IMG/VR virus record: IMGVR_UViG_3300037089_000751
Span: 1-51,075 of that record
From: a virus
Strand: one strand, 5' to 3'
DNA length: 51,075 nucleotides
Below the pieces are notes generated by a model. That model was not told the origin of the DNA, made no database searches, and saw only the letters and a program-made list of their open reading frames with translations. This document shows positions 36,601-46,200 of the stretch, piece by piece. A program made the position numbers and the translations under genes. The first letter of the stretch is position 1. Every line of letters starts with the position of its first letter.

Positions 36601-36851
36601 GGGTGACCTCTCCTGGTATTGTTCAGCTACATTCTGGAGAATCTATTTTTCCTAGTGCTGGTAATTCTAGAATGCGGACAACACCTCTTTTAAATGGAGG
36701 TGCTATGAATAGTGCTTTAGGCGGAGCTGTAGGTGGTGGAGGGAAAACCATTAATATAAACGTTTCGGCTACAGAAAAAGATCTGGCCCAAAGAATAGCT
36801 AATGAAGTTAGAGGAGTACTATATAAAGAACAATTGACAGGAATGGCATAA
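33654..36851 (+). CDS. Tape measure protein with lytic transglycosylase domain
   Basis: A 1065-residue protein with AGGA spaced eight bases before ATG 33654. Residues 1-130 are coiled coil; about 180-220 are Gly/Ala-rich and hydrophobic (GLGSALGGVSKIFGG, GIAMAAGKALF), as expected for a segment entering the host membrane. Residues about 800-960 form an SLT-like peptidoglycan-cleaving domain: catalytic-type Glu at E814 in GHESGGNAM, then RGPMQV at about 835 and AIAAYFQG. The C-terminus (VQLHSGESIF, INVSATEKDLAQRIANEV) is typical of tape measures. It sets tail length and probably digests cell wall after contraction. Confidence 0.88.
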   Translation: MADPTPANMKAMEEALKKVQRQLENVEKATKKTTQNINKNFQNAAGGTEYFGKRLEYAEETIDDIAKNMKKIHLEKGLPVGKVIIVNKQMAVLQKRIEHIKNLKGPFNAASLDKQKKRIATITKEAVSLNKNVSGGVKVSTQRFADMAEGAGSFKDLFHSLKGSPKDMLKTAEGAGEVADKLKSMGGMAKGLGSALGGVSKIFGGPAGIAMAAGKALFDITVQADTFVKNANKGFASIRGPDIMTSDVEGQFKEFNDQIYNASANIRDGLNADAIRGFMEALSQSGYNITRLQGGLTTYRTAVDVAAKASKSLGVDIVQVGAYMGTLLNDFREDLAEVDKSFVQVAFDAKKSGMSTNNFWNTVQNATASLTLYGVKIDSAGKLLKTFSQNQIGGVKDAEAAAQDMLSVFKSTDRAQSALIMQMSKSGGFDLAGAFQKKAGEQGTKATKIKEEIKLVEAKPRTEENLSALDKLHTDLVNAEKDQANYTKATILAQKGDYVGLGTYFGDLANNVSDIVPALLKGMIPGLTNIGKIDEHNLAVLEKTSQLTGLSVPALRTIVKNAQFVNKELSDLSDYMGDFGGKLIDATDETKKGIGDAITEMDSGNEKGFEDLNNALLQAGMDPVQAKEMANLAKSNEVIRAILKKTLVQDKVVAKKELVNLQKTLKSDDVSNKAAFNSIDDQKASAAEMSKKSDDTFKKITSLTLSSQETMDIMGDEAKYRLYSTTLFKGMNKGIGFIAKFLTKAFGSKVKGVDEYISPEEEEKMQQDASDKITNEIKNVKPDDVTKAVDDLNKKFPKDAKLSPSLMQAIVGHESGGNAMAVPKDKAGNVLSTARGPMQVIKDTAQRVVKESGDVLGVKGGKSGTLPTYGSDYKMTAPGTVDLTDTKTGLAVGGRVLQKELTKYGGDPKKAIAAYFQGDTVVDNAIKADSKDWMSHLVNDKGENVSSQVAAYINDVNKRIMDSAIGSTPTATPTKATMGMPERVTSPGIVQLHSGESIFPSAGNSRMRTTPLLNGGAMNSALGGAVGGGGKTININVSATEKDLAQRIANEVRGVLYKEQLTGMA

Positions 36852-36855
36852 TAAC

Positions 36856-37611
36856 ATGGGTAATCAAATACAGTCAGTAGGACTCGAAAATTATCTAAAT
36901 TCTGCAGCATCTGATCAAAATTATATACAGAATATTCAGAGTTATTTATATAATTCCCAGGCCGTGACCTCGGCCCCTGATAAAGTTAAATTTATTATTC
37001 AGACAGTAGATGGAAATGGCCGTCCTTTTAAATATGTGGTTAATGGCTATAATATTGTTGGAATTAAACTGACTATTAACCCTTCATCGGTAAGTGTTAA
37101 TTTGGCAAAAATGATAAATAGAACCCAGACCATGTCGAGTTGGGTAGAGGATCATTGGGGAGAAGAGCTTGATACAATTACTTTTCAAGGAAGCAGTGCA
37201 GGATTTATTTGGGAAGGTCCGACGCCTTACATTAAAACTCCTCAGGGAGTGACTCAAACTGCCCAAGAAGTCCGTACAATATTTAACCAATATAACGATA
37301 TTGCAGATCTTGGAAGTACTGAACCTCATGGAGTTGGTGATAATAGTGGATTGACCGTAAAGAGACGTCGAGATACAGTATCTTATAATGAGTTTAGGCA
37401 ATTGATGCAGTTGATGAATGCTAATGGGGCTTCTTTCGATACTCGAGGCTTAGTTTCGGATAGGTTATTTATTCAATTAAGTTATGATTATGCTAGTTAT
37501 CTGGGGTATTTTGAAAGCTTTGACTTAACAGAGAGTGCTGATACTCCTTTTAGATTTATTTACACGATCACTTTTAAGGCTGAAAAAACAGTTTATTCTT
37601 TTTTGAGTTAA
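36856..37611 (+). CDS. Baseplate / tail-end protein, paralogue of the next gene
   Basis: A 251-residue protein with no strong ribosome-binding site. Key segments are VGIKLTINPSSVSVNLAKMI, SSWVEDHWGEELDTITFQG, YNEFRQLMQLMNANGASF and YDYASYLGYFESFDLTE. These correspond in order to segments of the downstream protein, so the two arose by duplication. Similar proteins directly after the tape measure in other phages build the baseplate hub region. Exact role is not determinable; a hub-adaptor ring is plausible. Confidence 0.7.
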   Translation: MGNQIQSVGLENYLNSAASDQNYIQNIQSYLYNSQAVTSAPDKVKFIIQTVDGNGRPFKYVVNGYNIVGIKLTINPSSVSVNLAKMINRTQTMSSWVEDHWGEELDTITFQGSSAGFIWEGPTPYIKTPQGVTQTAQEVRTIFNQYNDIADLGSTEPHGVGDNSGLTVKRRRDTVSYNEFRQLMQLMNANGASFDTRGLVSDRLFIQLSYDYASYLGYFESFDLTESADTPFRFIYTITFKAEKTVYSFLS

Positions 37612-37615
37612 AATT

Positions 37616-38425
37616 ATGAGCCAAATAAGACCCGATCCGGCTAATGCTCGTGACCAAATCAGACGTGATATGGATATCTTTTTAGCAGGTATCCAGACTT
37701 CAGATTATTCTCAATTGTATGGTCTTTCAGGATCAGATTTGCTTGTGGAGGCGGGAGCTCCGATTACGGAATCTCTGCCTGCTCCAGATCCTAATCTTAC
37801 AGGGGCTCTTTCTGCTGCGTTACCTATGACTTTATCAACCTGTGATAGTAATGGTAATCGAATACAGATAACTTTATTAATTAATCCTTCGAGTATGAAC
37901 CATAATAAAACATCATCGGTATATGCTAATTATACGAGAAGTGGTTTTGTGACACAGTTATGGGGCCCTAATCAAGATTTAATAACATCTAATGGTACTA
38001 CTGCAGCATTTATGGTAGAAGGAACTGGATTAACAACTATAAGTCGACGTCGATCCTTTGCCTATAAGAATTTTCTGGCTTTTTTGTACGCTTATAGAAA
38101 CAATGGTTATAATCTCGTTGATCCTACAGCACTTAAAGCGTCTTTAACTCGAGTGATAGGTGTTATTCATGGCGTTGAGTTAAGTTACGACAATCAAATT
38201 TTTTTGGGTCATTTCAATAACTTTACGATCGATGAAGTCGCAGAAAAACCTTTTCTTTTTGATTATAATTTTGAATTTGTTGTAAGTTCATTGTCTAATG
38301 ATTATAATGAAATTAGAGGGCATTTTTCTAAGATCCCGACTTATGGTGAGGAGACTAATCCAGTCAGATTAATATCTGATTTAAATGTTCTATTAAATAC
38401 GTCTACAACTAAGAATATAGGTTAA
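37616..38425 (+). CDS. Baseplate / tail-end protein, paralogue of the previous gene
   Basis: A 269-residue protein. The N-terminal 70 residues are distinct and Pro/Ala-rich; then ITLLINPSSMNHNKTS, GFVTQLWGPNQDL, YKNFLAFLYAYRNNG, VELSYDNQIFLGHFNNF and EKPFLFDYNFEFV align with the upstream paralogue. The characteristic WGEELD of the paralogue is WGPNQD here. Likely a second, non-identical ring or adaptor in the baseplate centre. Start is five bases after the previous stop with a weak ribosome-binding site, suggesting coupling. Confidence 0.7.
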   Translation: MSQIRPDPANARDQIRRDMDIFLAGIQTSDYSQLYGLSGSDLLVEAGAPITESLPAPDPNLTGALSAALPMTLSTCDSNGNRIQITLLINPSSMNHNKTSSVYANYTRSGFVTQLWGPNQDLITSNGTTAAFMVEGTGLTTISRRRSFAYKNFLAFLYAYRNNGYNLVDPTALKASLTRVIGVIHGVELSYDNQIFLGHFNNFTIDEVAEKPFLFDYNFEFVVSSLSNDYNEIRGHFSKIPTYGEETNPVRLISDLNVLLNTSTTKNIG

Positions 38426-38427
38426 GT

Positions 38428-40686
38428 ATGGCAAATGATCTTAATGGGATATTTACTTTAAAAGAATTTTATAATCGTGGTGTAACAAAACTTGCTCCCG
38501 ATGTCTTGGTTTATATAGGAGGAAGTCTTACAACAACAGTTATAGCTCCAGTTTCAAGTAATAATGGGAATCTTTCTTTTAATGACGGTATAACAACAGT
38601 ATCCGTTCAAAATAATGTTGATCCTCCAGGAAGCTCTTCTGCAAATATAGAAATTGTTACTCCAATATATGGGCCAAATTCTAAATATTGGGCTTTGTTT
38701 CCAGGGCCTGATCCAAATGATCCTAATAGTAATCCTGTGCGAGCTCCTTTATTTTCTCCTATGATGGAAGTGAAAATTTATTTCAAAGGGAGATATTTAG
38801 TTAACGGTCAGCCTAAATATTATCCAAGTTTCTGGGGATTTATTGTTAATGTAGATGAAAGTTATAGTGGAGGAGTTTATAAAATTGGATTAGTTTGTGC
38901 TGATATGCTTCATTGGTTACATTACAGTACTTTGAACGTACATCCTGATGTGGCAACCAATCAGGTTGCTGGAGGAAATCTTGACTTGAGTGTATGGGGT
39001 ACTACTTTCAATACAAGTAACCCTTATCAGATTATTTATTCTCTGATAGTGTTAATGGGGTGGGATAGTTTTGTAGTTCCTTCATGGGTTGCTCAGAAAA
39101 CCGCTCCAGATAGTATATGGCCAGTAAATCCTTTTGATCAAGCTCCTGGAATAATGAATTATTGGAAACAGCGTTTTGCAACAATGGGCAATTTATTGAA
39201 ATTGTATGGAATTAACGGTAAACAAGTTGATAAAAATGGGATACAGACAAGGCAACCAGAAGTTAACGTGATGAATACAGGTGGCGATTCTTATGTTGGC
39301 CAAGGAGTCGCTCCTAAAGACTCTAATCAGTATACTATTGATGGAGGTTTTTTGAGGGAGTTTAGCGTTTTTGGTGACCTTGGGCAAATGGGTCAGTTTG
39401 AAAATTCTGAGTATATGACTAAACTCGATATTGCTACTAACGTGAAGACCCGAAGTGACTTTGAGTTTTTTCAGGATGTGAATGGTAATTTTGTTTTTAA
39501 ACCTCCTTTTTATAATATGAATGTTAAGGGCTTATTACCCTATACCCTGTTGCCTAGTGACATTATTAGTTATTCCGTTAATCAGGATACCGAGGGAATT
39601 GTAACATCAATGACAGTGCTAACACCCATGGATCCTTTATTTAAGTATTTGACTTTTGGTCAGGGTGTGGGGTTTTTCATGGATGTAAACCTTACTAAAA
39701 GATTTGGTGTCCGTCATGTAGAACATAGGATGGAATATATAAAAGACGGTAATATGGCCAAGGCATTTGCTGTCGGTCAAATGACCTTAATCAATGCAAA
39801 GACCCTTACAGGAACCGTAACTATTCCAGGACGACCTGAAATGAGACTTGGGTATCCAGTTTATATCGAGCATCGAGATAGTTTCCATTATGTGAAAGCC
39901 ATTAATCACAGTTTTGATTATGGGGGTTCTTTTGTTACAACCTTATCTTTAGAGACTGAACGTAAAAAAGTTTACAATCTGGATAATTTGTTTAATAGTC
40001 CTGCACAAAAAGGATCTCCCTATATTGATACTGTTTTTAGACTAGATAAATCAGCTCCGACTCCAACTGATTCAAATTCTATTGTTCAGTCAAATCCTAA
40101 AGATGTTTTAAGAGAATCCTTATTACGGTCTGAAAATAGAATTGTTTCTTCAGATCCAGGTGGGTATGTTATAAGCTCAAGAGCCACGGATCAGGAATTA
40201 TCAACGACTACAACAACAATACCTTATACAGATGGCGATGGCTATCAATTAATAGGTGGTTTTCCATACGGAAGAAATCTTGATCCTGTTCTTATTTCAA
40301 GTGAGACTGTCGGGCCTCCCATTTTTAAAGATGTTTATCTTACAACCATGGCAAGGCCTTTGTATCAAAGTGAGTCAGATGCTATGGGAACTCTTTTCTT
40401 TGATAATCAAGAAGGGGCTGTCCCTGCTTATTTAAATACGGGATCAGAAACTCCGAGAATTTTAGGAACAATTGATGTTATAGATCCTACTGCAGTATCT
40501 AATTTGGAGACAATATTTACGCCAGCACAAGCTGCTATAAGTAATAATGATCGATTAGCGGATACTGTTTCTACAGGAGTTAATAATACTATGGTTAATA
40601 TGAAAGATGGAGTACAAAATGTTCCATTTAGTGGTGAAAATAGAATTACATCTGATTTAGGGTACTCGTTTAATTTTGGTAAATAA
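38428..40686 (+). CDS. Baseplate hub protein (gp27/gpD-like)
   Basis: A 752-residue protein. The part from about residue 375 to 515 (LPSDIISYSVNQDTEGI, then TIPGRPEMRLGYPVYIE, DSFHYVKAINHSFDYGG) has the pattern of late-control D / hub proteins that hold the spike trimer. The N-terminal region (FSPMMEVKIYFKGRY, YPSFWGFIVNVDESY, YKIGLVCADMLHWL) agrees with the first beta domain of hubs. The C-terminal 240 residues are an added, Ser/Thr-rich tail without known motif. The next gene encodes the spike, the expected hub partner. Confidence 0.8.
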   Translation: MANDLNGIFTLKEFYNRGVTKLAPDVLVYIGGSLTTTVIAPVSSNNGNLSFNDGITTVSVQNNVDPPGSSSANIEIVTPIYGPNSKYWALFPGPDPNDPNSNPVRAPLFSPMMEVKIYFKGRYLVNGQPKYYPSFWGFIVNVDESYSGGVYKIGLVCADMLHWLHYSTLNVHPDVATNQVAGGNLDLSVWGTTFNTSNPYQIIYSLIVLMGWDSFVVPSWVAQKTAPDSIWPVNPFDQAPGIMNYWKQRFATMGNLLKLYGINGKQVDKNGIQTRQPEVNVMNTGGDSYVGQGVAPKDSNQYTIDGGFLREFSVFGDLGQMGQFENSEYMTKLDIATNVKTRSDFEFFQDVNGNFVFKPPFYNMNVKGLLPYTLLPSDIISYSVNQDTEGIVTSMTVLTPMDPLFKYLTFGQGVGFFMDVNLTKRFGVRHVEHRMEYIKDGNMAKAFAVGQMTLINAKTLTGTVTIPGRPEMRLGYPVYIEHRDSFHYVKAINHSFDYGGSFVTTLSLETERKKVYNLDNLFNSPAQKGSPYIDTVFRLDKSAPTPTDSNSIVQSNPKDVLRESLLRSENRIVSSDPGGYVISSRATDQELSTTTTTIPYTDGDGYQLIGGFPYGRNLDPVLISSETVGPPIFKDVYLTTMARPLYQSESDAMGTLFFDNQEGAVPAYLNTGSETPRILGTIDVIDPTAVSNLETIFTPAQAAISNNDRLADTVSTGVNNTMVNMKDGVQNVPFSGENRITSDLGYSFNFGK

Positions 40687-40700
40687 GATAAGGTAAATAA

Positions 40701-42647
40701 ATGGGAACTCCAACAAGACAATACAGACAGGGTGAAAAACCCCATTCCGTATTTAGTAATTTTAATGGGCCTAATAAGTTCAACCAATACTTTTATATAC
40801 GTGCTGGTGTCATAGAAGAAGTCGATATAGATAAATATCAAATGACCATACGCTGGTATGGTAGTGATGGGGCTAGAAGTAGAGTTCCGATAAGTTTCCC
40901 TTACATGGGCCCTGCTGGATGTATTGCAACACTCCCCGAAAAAGGGGCCATGGGTATTTTTGGTTTTTATGACGAGGGTGATGGAAAAGGATCACCTTTA
41001 TGCCTTTCTTATCTTGCTGCAGGTCTTGCTTCGGCCTTAAATTTTAACACAGTAAAAATCTTACCAGATTCTTTATCTACAAGTGATATAAATGAAGTCG
41101 ATTTTAAGTTTAGAAAATTAACTCCAGGTGATATCTCCATTACATCTCCTGCGGGTGGAATGGTTTTTTTAAACAATACTGTGGAGATTCACGATAATAG
41201 TCAGGACTCCATAATAATTCGAGATGATGACCAGGCTATTATTTCTACCTCTGTGACAAATTTTACTTTTGCTGATGGTGTTTCTATAAGTTCGGGACCT
41301 GCTTTAAGAAACAGTTTAGTTCTATATGATAGCCAGGGAAACAAACTTCCAAACAATGGAAGTGCCGTCCCTCAACCAAGTGGGAAAGACAATATCTATA
41401 TCGTCCCTCAAGGACAGGATATTACTTACGACACTCAATTTTATACTGAGTATCGGGTTGATGTCTCGGACATGGCTAATGGGATTCTGGACAATAATGA
41501 TGTAAATGGCTCAGCAAATCTTTCGGATCATGATCCTGTCGTTCGAATGGCCCTTGGTAATTACATTGGTCCTGATATTCGTGACCCCCAATTATATGGA
41601 AATGTCCTTAAAGCAAAAGTATTTCTTTCTGATAAAGATCAAAAAGGGAATTTTACTTTAGGTAAAGCCCTTGATGATAATAACATGGATGAGCCTGGAA
41701 AGATAGGACTTGCTTATTCATTGCACTTCCCGAAGTCCGGGGCCTTTGTAGGGGTTGATAAAGAAGGGCATTACATTTTAAATCTTCCTGCTTCTGCAGC
41801 TAATCAGTTAGGTGCAGGGCGATCGATGTCTATTCTTGCTCAAGGTAATTTAAAGGAGATATGGGGATCTACGGCCCTTGATAACAATTCTTGGGATCTA
41901 ACTACTCGAGGTGGAGTTCGATGGAATTTAGGGGCTCATAATCTTAACGAGGCTGGACAGAGTTATAGCATTCAAGCAACTAACGGGATAAGCATTACAG
42001 TAAACAGTGCTGATAATAACGGTTTTGCTAAGACAGAGCTTTATAAGGCTAATATTTCTCAGGTAGTTTCTGGTGATAAGCAGCAGACCTGTGTTAATTA
42101 CACATCGACGATTAATGGGTTGAAAGTTGAAAATATTACTGGCTCTTCTACTGAATCTGTTCAAAGCGATAAAAGTATAAATGTTTTGGGAGTGATGTCA
42201 GAAACTGTGGTTAAAGAGATGCAAGGTAAGTTTGGTGTCAGAAAGACTACGATTACAACAGGTAATGATGAGCTAACGGTTATTAGAGGCGATATTACCG
42301 AGACAATAACTACTTTTGGAAAAAGATCGACTCTTGTTACTGCAGGAAGTATCGAAGAAAATCTTTTGACTGGTACATATAAGACCTTTGTTGGAGGCGG
42401 AAGTTACGAAATTAGTGTTGGTACTGGAACAATAAAAATATCTACGGCTGTTGGAGCAATCACAATGTCCGGGACCAATGTTGCGATTACAGGTAATGTC
42501 GCTGTTCAGATTAATGCGCCTATTGTCCAGGTTGGAAATGGCGCCGCAATAGGAGGTGTTGTATCGGGATTCCCGGGAATCTTCTCGCATTTTGATTATA
42601 CAACAGGAGTTCCATTAAAAGGTTCGATGAAGGTGAGTGTTGGCTAA
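40701..42647 (+). CDS. Baseplate central spike protein (gp5/gpV-like)
   Basis: A 648-residue protein, ATG 40701 with AAGG upstream. Residues about 28-110 form an OB-fold-like domain (YFYIRAGVIEEVDIDKYQMT, VPISFPYMGPAGCIATLPEK). The C-terminal 170 residues are a run of short polar/hydrophobic repeats (TVIRGDITETITTFGKRST, YEISVGTGTIKISTAVGAI, VAVQINAPIVQVG) as in the triple beta-helix needle of gp5 and gpV. No lysozyme domain like that of T4 gp5 is visible; wall digestion here may instead fall to the tape measure. It would trimerise on the hub. The stop overlaps the next start by one base. Confidence 0.85.
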   Translation: MGTPTRQYRQGEKPHSVFSNFNGPNKFNQYFYIRAGVIEEVDIDKYQMTIRWYGSDGARSRVPISFPYMGPAGCIATLPEKGAMGIFGFYDEGDGKGSPLCLSYLAAGLASALNFNTVKILPDSLSTSDINEVDFKFRKLTPGDISITSPAGGMVFLNNTVEIHDNSQDSIIIRDDDQAIISTSVTNFTFADGVSISSGPALRNSLVLYDSQGNKLPNNGSAVPQPSGKDNIYIVPQGQDITYDTQFYTEYRVDVSDMANGILDNNDVNGSANLSDHDPVVRMALGNYIGPDIRDPQLYGNVLKAKVFLSDKDQKGNFTLGKALDDNNMDEPGKIGLAYSLHFPKSGAFVGVDKEGHYILNLPASAANQLGAGRSMSILAQGNLKEIWGSTALDNNSWDLTTRGGVRWNLGAHNLNEAGQSYSIQATNGISITVNSADNNGFAKTELYKANISQVVSGDKQQTCVNYTSTINGLKVENITGSSTESVQSDKSINVLGVMSETVVKEMQGKFGVRKTTITTGNDELTVIRGDITETITTFGKRSTLVTAGSIEENLLTGTYKTFVGGGSYEISVGTGTIKISTAVGAITMSGTNVAITGNVAVQINAPIVQVGNGAAIGGVVSGFPGIFSHFDYTTGVPLKGSMKVSVG

Positions 42648-43258
42648 TGCCTTTAATACCTGCACAGATGCAATCTTTGATACAGCTTAAGGCTGCATCT
42701 CAGTTAATGGCTGGGAGTAAGTTACCTGATATAATCTCGGCTGTGTCCATGGCAACGTGTCAGTATTTAATGGCTGTTTCTGTTGTGAATAGCACAAATA
42801 TAGTTGTGGGTCCAGGAGCTGGAACTCAGACTGGGACGGTAACAGGATTATTTCCACAAGCAATGTCGGCTCTTATGTTTTTCAGAGCGTCGTCTCAAGG
42901 GCTTGTGGGAAGAGATTTGCCTAAATTATTTGATGCTGTTTCTTTTGGAGTCACGACATCTGTTATGACCTCCGTATTGGTTCAAGGAACCGTGATTGGA
43001 GGAGGGCCAGGCACTGGAACAGGTAAGATCTTAGGGTTGGTTCCAACGGGCTTGGAAGCGTTTATTTTGGCTCAGGAAATCTTTAGATTAATTTCGGGAT
43101 CTAAAATAAGAGAGATTGTATCTTCAATGGCTTTTGGGATATGTAACCATATTACGACTACGGGTATAGTCATATTGACTGATATAGGGGCTTTTACACC
43201 GCCCCCTGTTGGTCCTGTGCCAATACCCGCAGCACCAGGAATAGGAAGATTAGTTTAA
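42647..43258 (+). CDS. Three-repeat protein next to the spike
   Basis: A 203-residue protein made of three tandem units of about 62-65 residues (5-69, 70-132, 133-194), each starting with Pro and carrying a core such as GSKLPDIISAVSMA, GRDLPKLFDAVSFG and GSKIREIVSSMAFG. The first two units end with Gly-rich loops (GPGAGTQTGTVTGL, GPGTGTGKILGLV), the third with a Pro-rich tail. Translational coupling to the spike gene (TAATG) suggests a tip, cap or hub adaptor. It does not match PAAR proteins. Function is inferred only. Confidence 0.72.
   Translation: MPLIPAQMQSLIQLKAASQLMAGSKLPDIISAVSMATCQYLMAVSVVNSTNIVVGPGAGTQTGTVTGLFPQAMSALMFFRASSQGLVGRDLPKLFDAVSFGVTTSVMTSVLVQGTVIGGGPGTGTGKILGLVPTGLEAFILAQEIFRLISGSKIREIVSSMAFGICNHITTTGIVILTDIGAFTPPPVGPVPIPAAPGIGRLV
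42659..43228 (+). repeat. Triple internal repeat coding region
   Basis: Three diverged units (42659-42853, 42854-43042, 43043-43228) cover nearly all of the post-spike gene. Similarity is clear in protein but weak in DNA, so the triplication is old. Confidence 0.75.
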
Positions 43259-43260
43259 TC

Positions 43261-46200
43261 ATGACGACTCCTTTAAACACCATACTATCGTATCAGTCAT
43301 TGGATCTAACTCCTTTTGAGATTCGGGGAGTTAAATCTGGGATGAATAACGCTTATTCCACAGGCCCTGTTTATGATGGAGGTGTCTATAATCCTCCTAA
43401 CAGTACCGTACTTGGAAGTGATGGCTCTTTTAGTCCTCTGGATAGTACTGTTAGGAATTTTACAGGATTTAGTGCGTCATCTCTTCAAGTTGCAGATAAA
43501 GTCATTGCAAATGACACTACTTTTACGGTAACTGGAATATTGAGTTCGAATAGTTTTGGTTTGAATGCAATACCTACTTTTGAAGGTATTTATCAAATCA
43601 TCCTTAATTTAGGTTCGAGGGATTACATTGTTGAACCAGATTCTTTAAAGAATACTTTAACTGGCCTTGCATCTTTTACAAGTGGCAGTAAGGTAGTAGA
43701 TGGTACATCAACATTATGGTCATCTCAACTTGCTCCTGGAGACTTTATAAAGGCTGATTATTATCAACAATATTATAAGATTGACCATACAGTAAGTAAT
43801 ACGTCTTTAGTTCTTACCTCTCCCTTTGCAGGAGATACTTCGAGTACCTCTTATACTGCAAAAAGGTGGGCTATTGGTCGAACTGATATTCAGTATTCGA
43901 ATAATGATGTTACGCTCGACACTAAATCAGGACGTTGGAAATATGATGCTACAACGGGAAGTGAAATCTCAACCTCTTTAAGTTTGAGCCCTCTGGCTGA
44001 TGGCATTGATTTAGCCTTTACTAAGACTATCGTTCAAAATGCTCCTGATCTTATGGACATTGCAGTTGTAACCAATAAGGTTTTTTCACAAAAGACCCAA
44101 TACGATACTTTTCAATACTCACTTCCTGTCGTACCTTATCCTGAAGAATCTTTTTCGTTGAAGATCAATGATATTCCTCAAGTTAGGAATCAGGATTATG
44201 CCTTAAATTATACTCAGAATCCTATTTACTCTCCACCGCCTCCACCTAGTCAGCGTTTTGTTGCCAATTTAATGTTTTTAAAAGAATTAGATGCAACACC
44301 TAGCACGTCCGTGACCGAGACGGGAAATTTTTATATCATTGATGCTCAAGGAAAACCAGTTAATGAGATATTGCCAGGTTCGGAGCATATAAATATTGGT
44401 GGTTTCGATCAGGTTGTCTACAGGGATTATATTCTTGAACCAAATGCAGGTGCTATTGATGCCATAGAATCTGTTATAGGGGAACCCATTGTTAAGTATG
44501 TAGCGACAGATTACAGTGATAAAATCAATCATGGTTTTAGCGTAACCCTTAATGGGAATCCTCAAAAGGTATCTTATCCAGCAGAATCTACAGATGATAT
44601 TTTATTTCAATTTGATTTTGGTAGATTAAAGCCAGCTGCTCAAGATCATCCCGGGATCGGAGATGTCTACGAAGTTAATTACATGGTTGAGGCGACTACT
44701 CAAACTCAAGTTATAAAAGTCACTACTGGGACTAGTTCATTACAGACTGCTCTATTTCCTATAGAACAAGGTTCAATATTTCTACAAAAAAATCAAATAT
44801 ATCTCAATGAGGATGTTGATTTTGCAGTCAGTTATCTTACTGGATGGGTTTATTTTGTTAATCCCTTAGTTCCTGGGGACTTAATCGATATTACCTATAC
44901 TCCTTTATCTAAGCAAGTTAACGACTTAACATACTCAGATGGGACATCTTACTGTACTGTTTTAGATTCTCGATTACAAGTAAACGGTACGAGTTTTCAG
45001 TTTGGTATGTTAAATACTCGCATAGATGCTTCTTCTATTAATGTTTTACGTGTTTTTAATGAGAGTCGAGAAGCTGAATATTCTTTGGCTGGTATAAAGG
45101 TTGCTTCTGGAGGAATTATTCAGCTAAGCCCTGATACTTTGAATGTTTCTATTGGAATAAGTCCAACTGATGTGGTCCTAGCTGATTATATTTTTCCAAA
45201 TGAAACTACTGAATATGCTCCTATTTTTCAGAATTTATTACAGATTAAACAAGGAACATCCTTTTTTTACTTTGAGGGTATCGATTTAACTTCAGAAATA
45301 ATACCGGGTACCGTGGTCAGTGCAAAGATGCCTGATGGGGCCACTCAATTTTTCTTTTTGGTAAATAATGTTTCTTATGATCTTGTGGGAACAAAAGTTT
45401 CTCTCGCGTCTCCTATTCCAGCAGATTTAACTAACCCAAAAGTTTTTGTTGCTGATGACTCGGTTAATTTTTATAGTGTGGGATATGCAGCAAATCCTAT
45501 AATTTCTGGTTCAACAAATATCTCCTTTGTAAACGCGAATATAGTTAATTTATTTAGAAGTAAGACACTTATAGAAATTGGAGGGGCCCTTTATCAGGCT
45601 TTATCTGCCTCTTATGATCCTGTCTCAAAAACTACAATTGTTTCATTAACTTCTGAAGTAACAACTGATTATACTAATGTTGGAATTCTTTCAAGTATCC
45701 AATACAGTGATAGCCCTGTTTATCTTGCTGGGGATACAGAAATAATTCCTTCGATGCCTATAATAACATTAGTTAAACAACCTGTGTTTACAATGACTAT
45801 GACTAATGCCAGTGATCGCATTTTACAGGTAACCTCTGATTCCTCAGGACTCACTGTAGATGGTACAGCATATCCTTATAGTTCAAACACATACATTTCT
45901 GATATGTCCGCATCAATATCCTCAGCAAACATTGCCGGTTTGGTTTTAAATACTTATGTACCTGGATGGCAGTCTAATAAAATTATTTCTGGACAAAATC
46001 TTTCAGTTTATACCGATTCAAATACTTTGTTAAATGCTTCTGATGCTTTACGTTATCGTTATGATGGTATTGGGAGTTTTATTGACACGACTTCTTTTAC
46101 GATTAGTAATGCAGGTACAATTTTATTAACTAACCCTTTAAGTATGCTCGATCGATATGAACTTGATTATATGGGAAGAAAATATCTTTATGATAATCAG

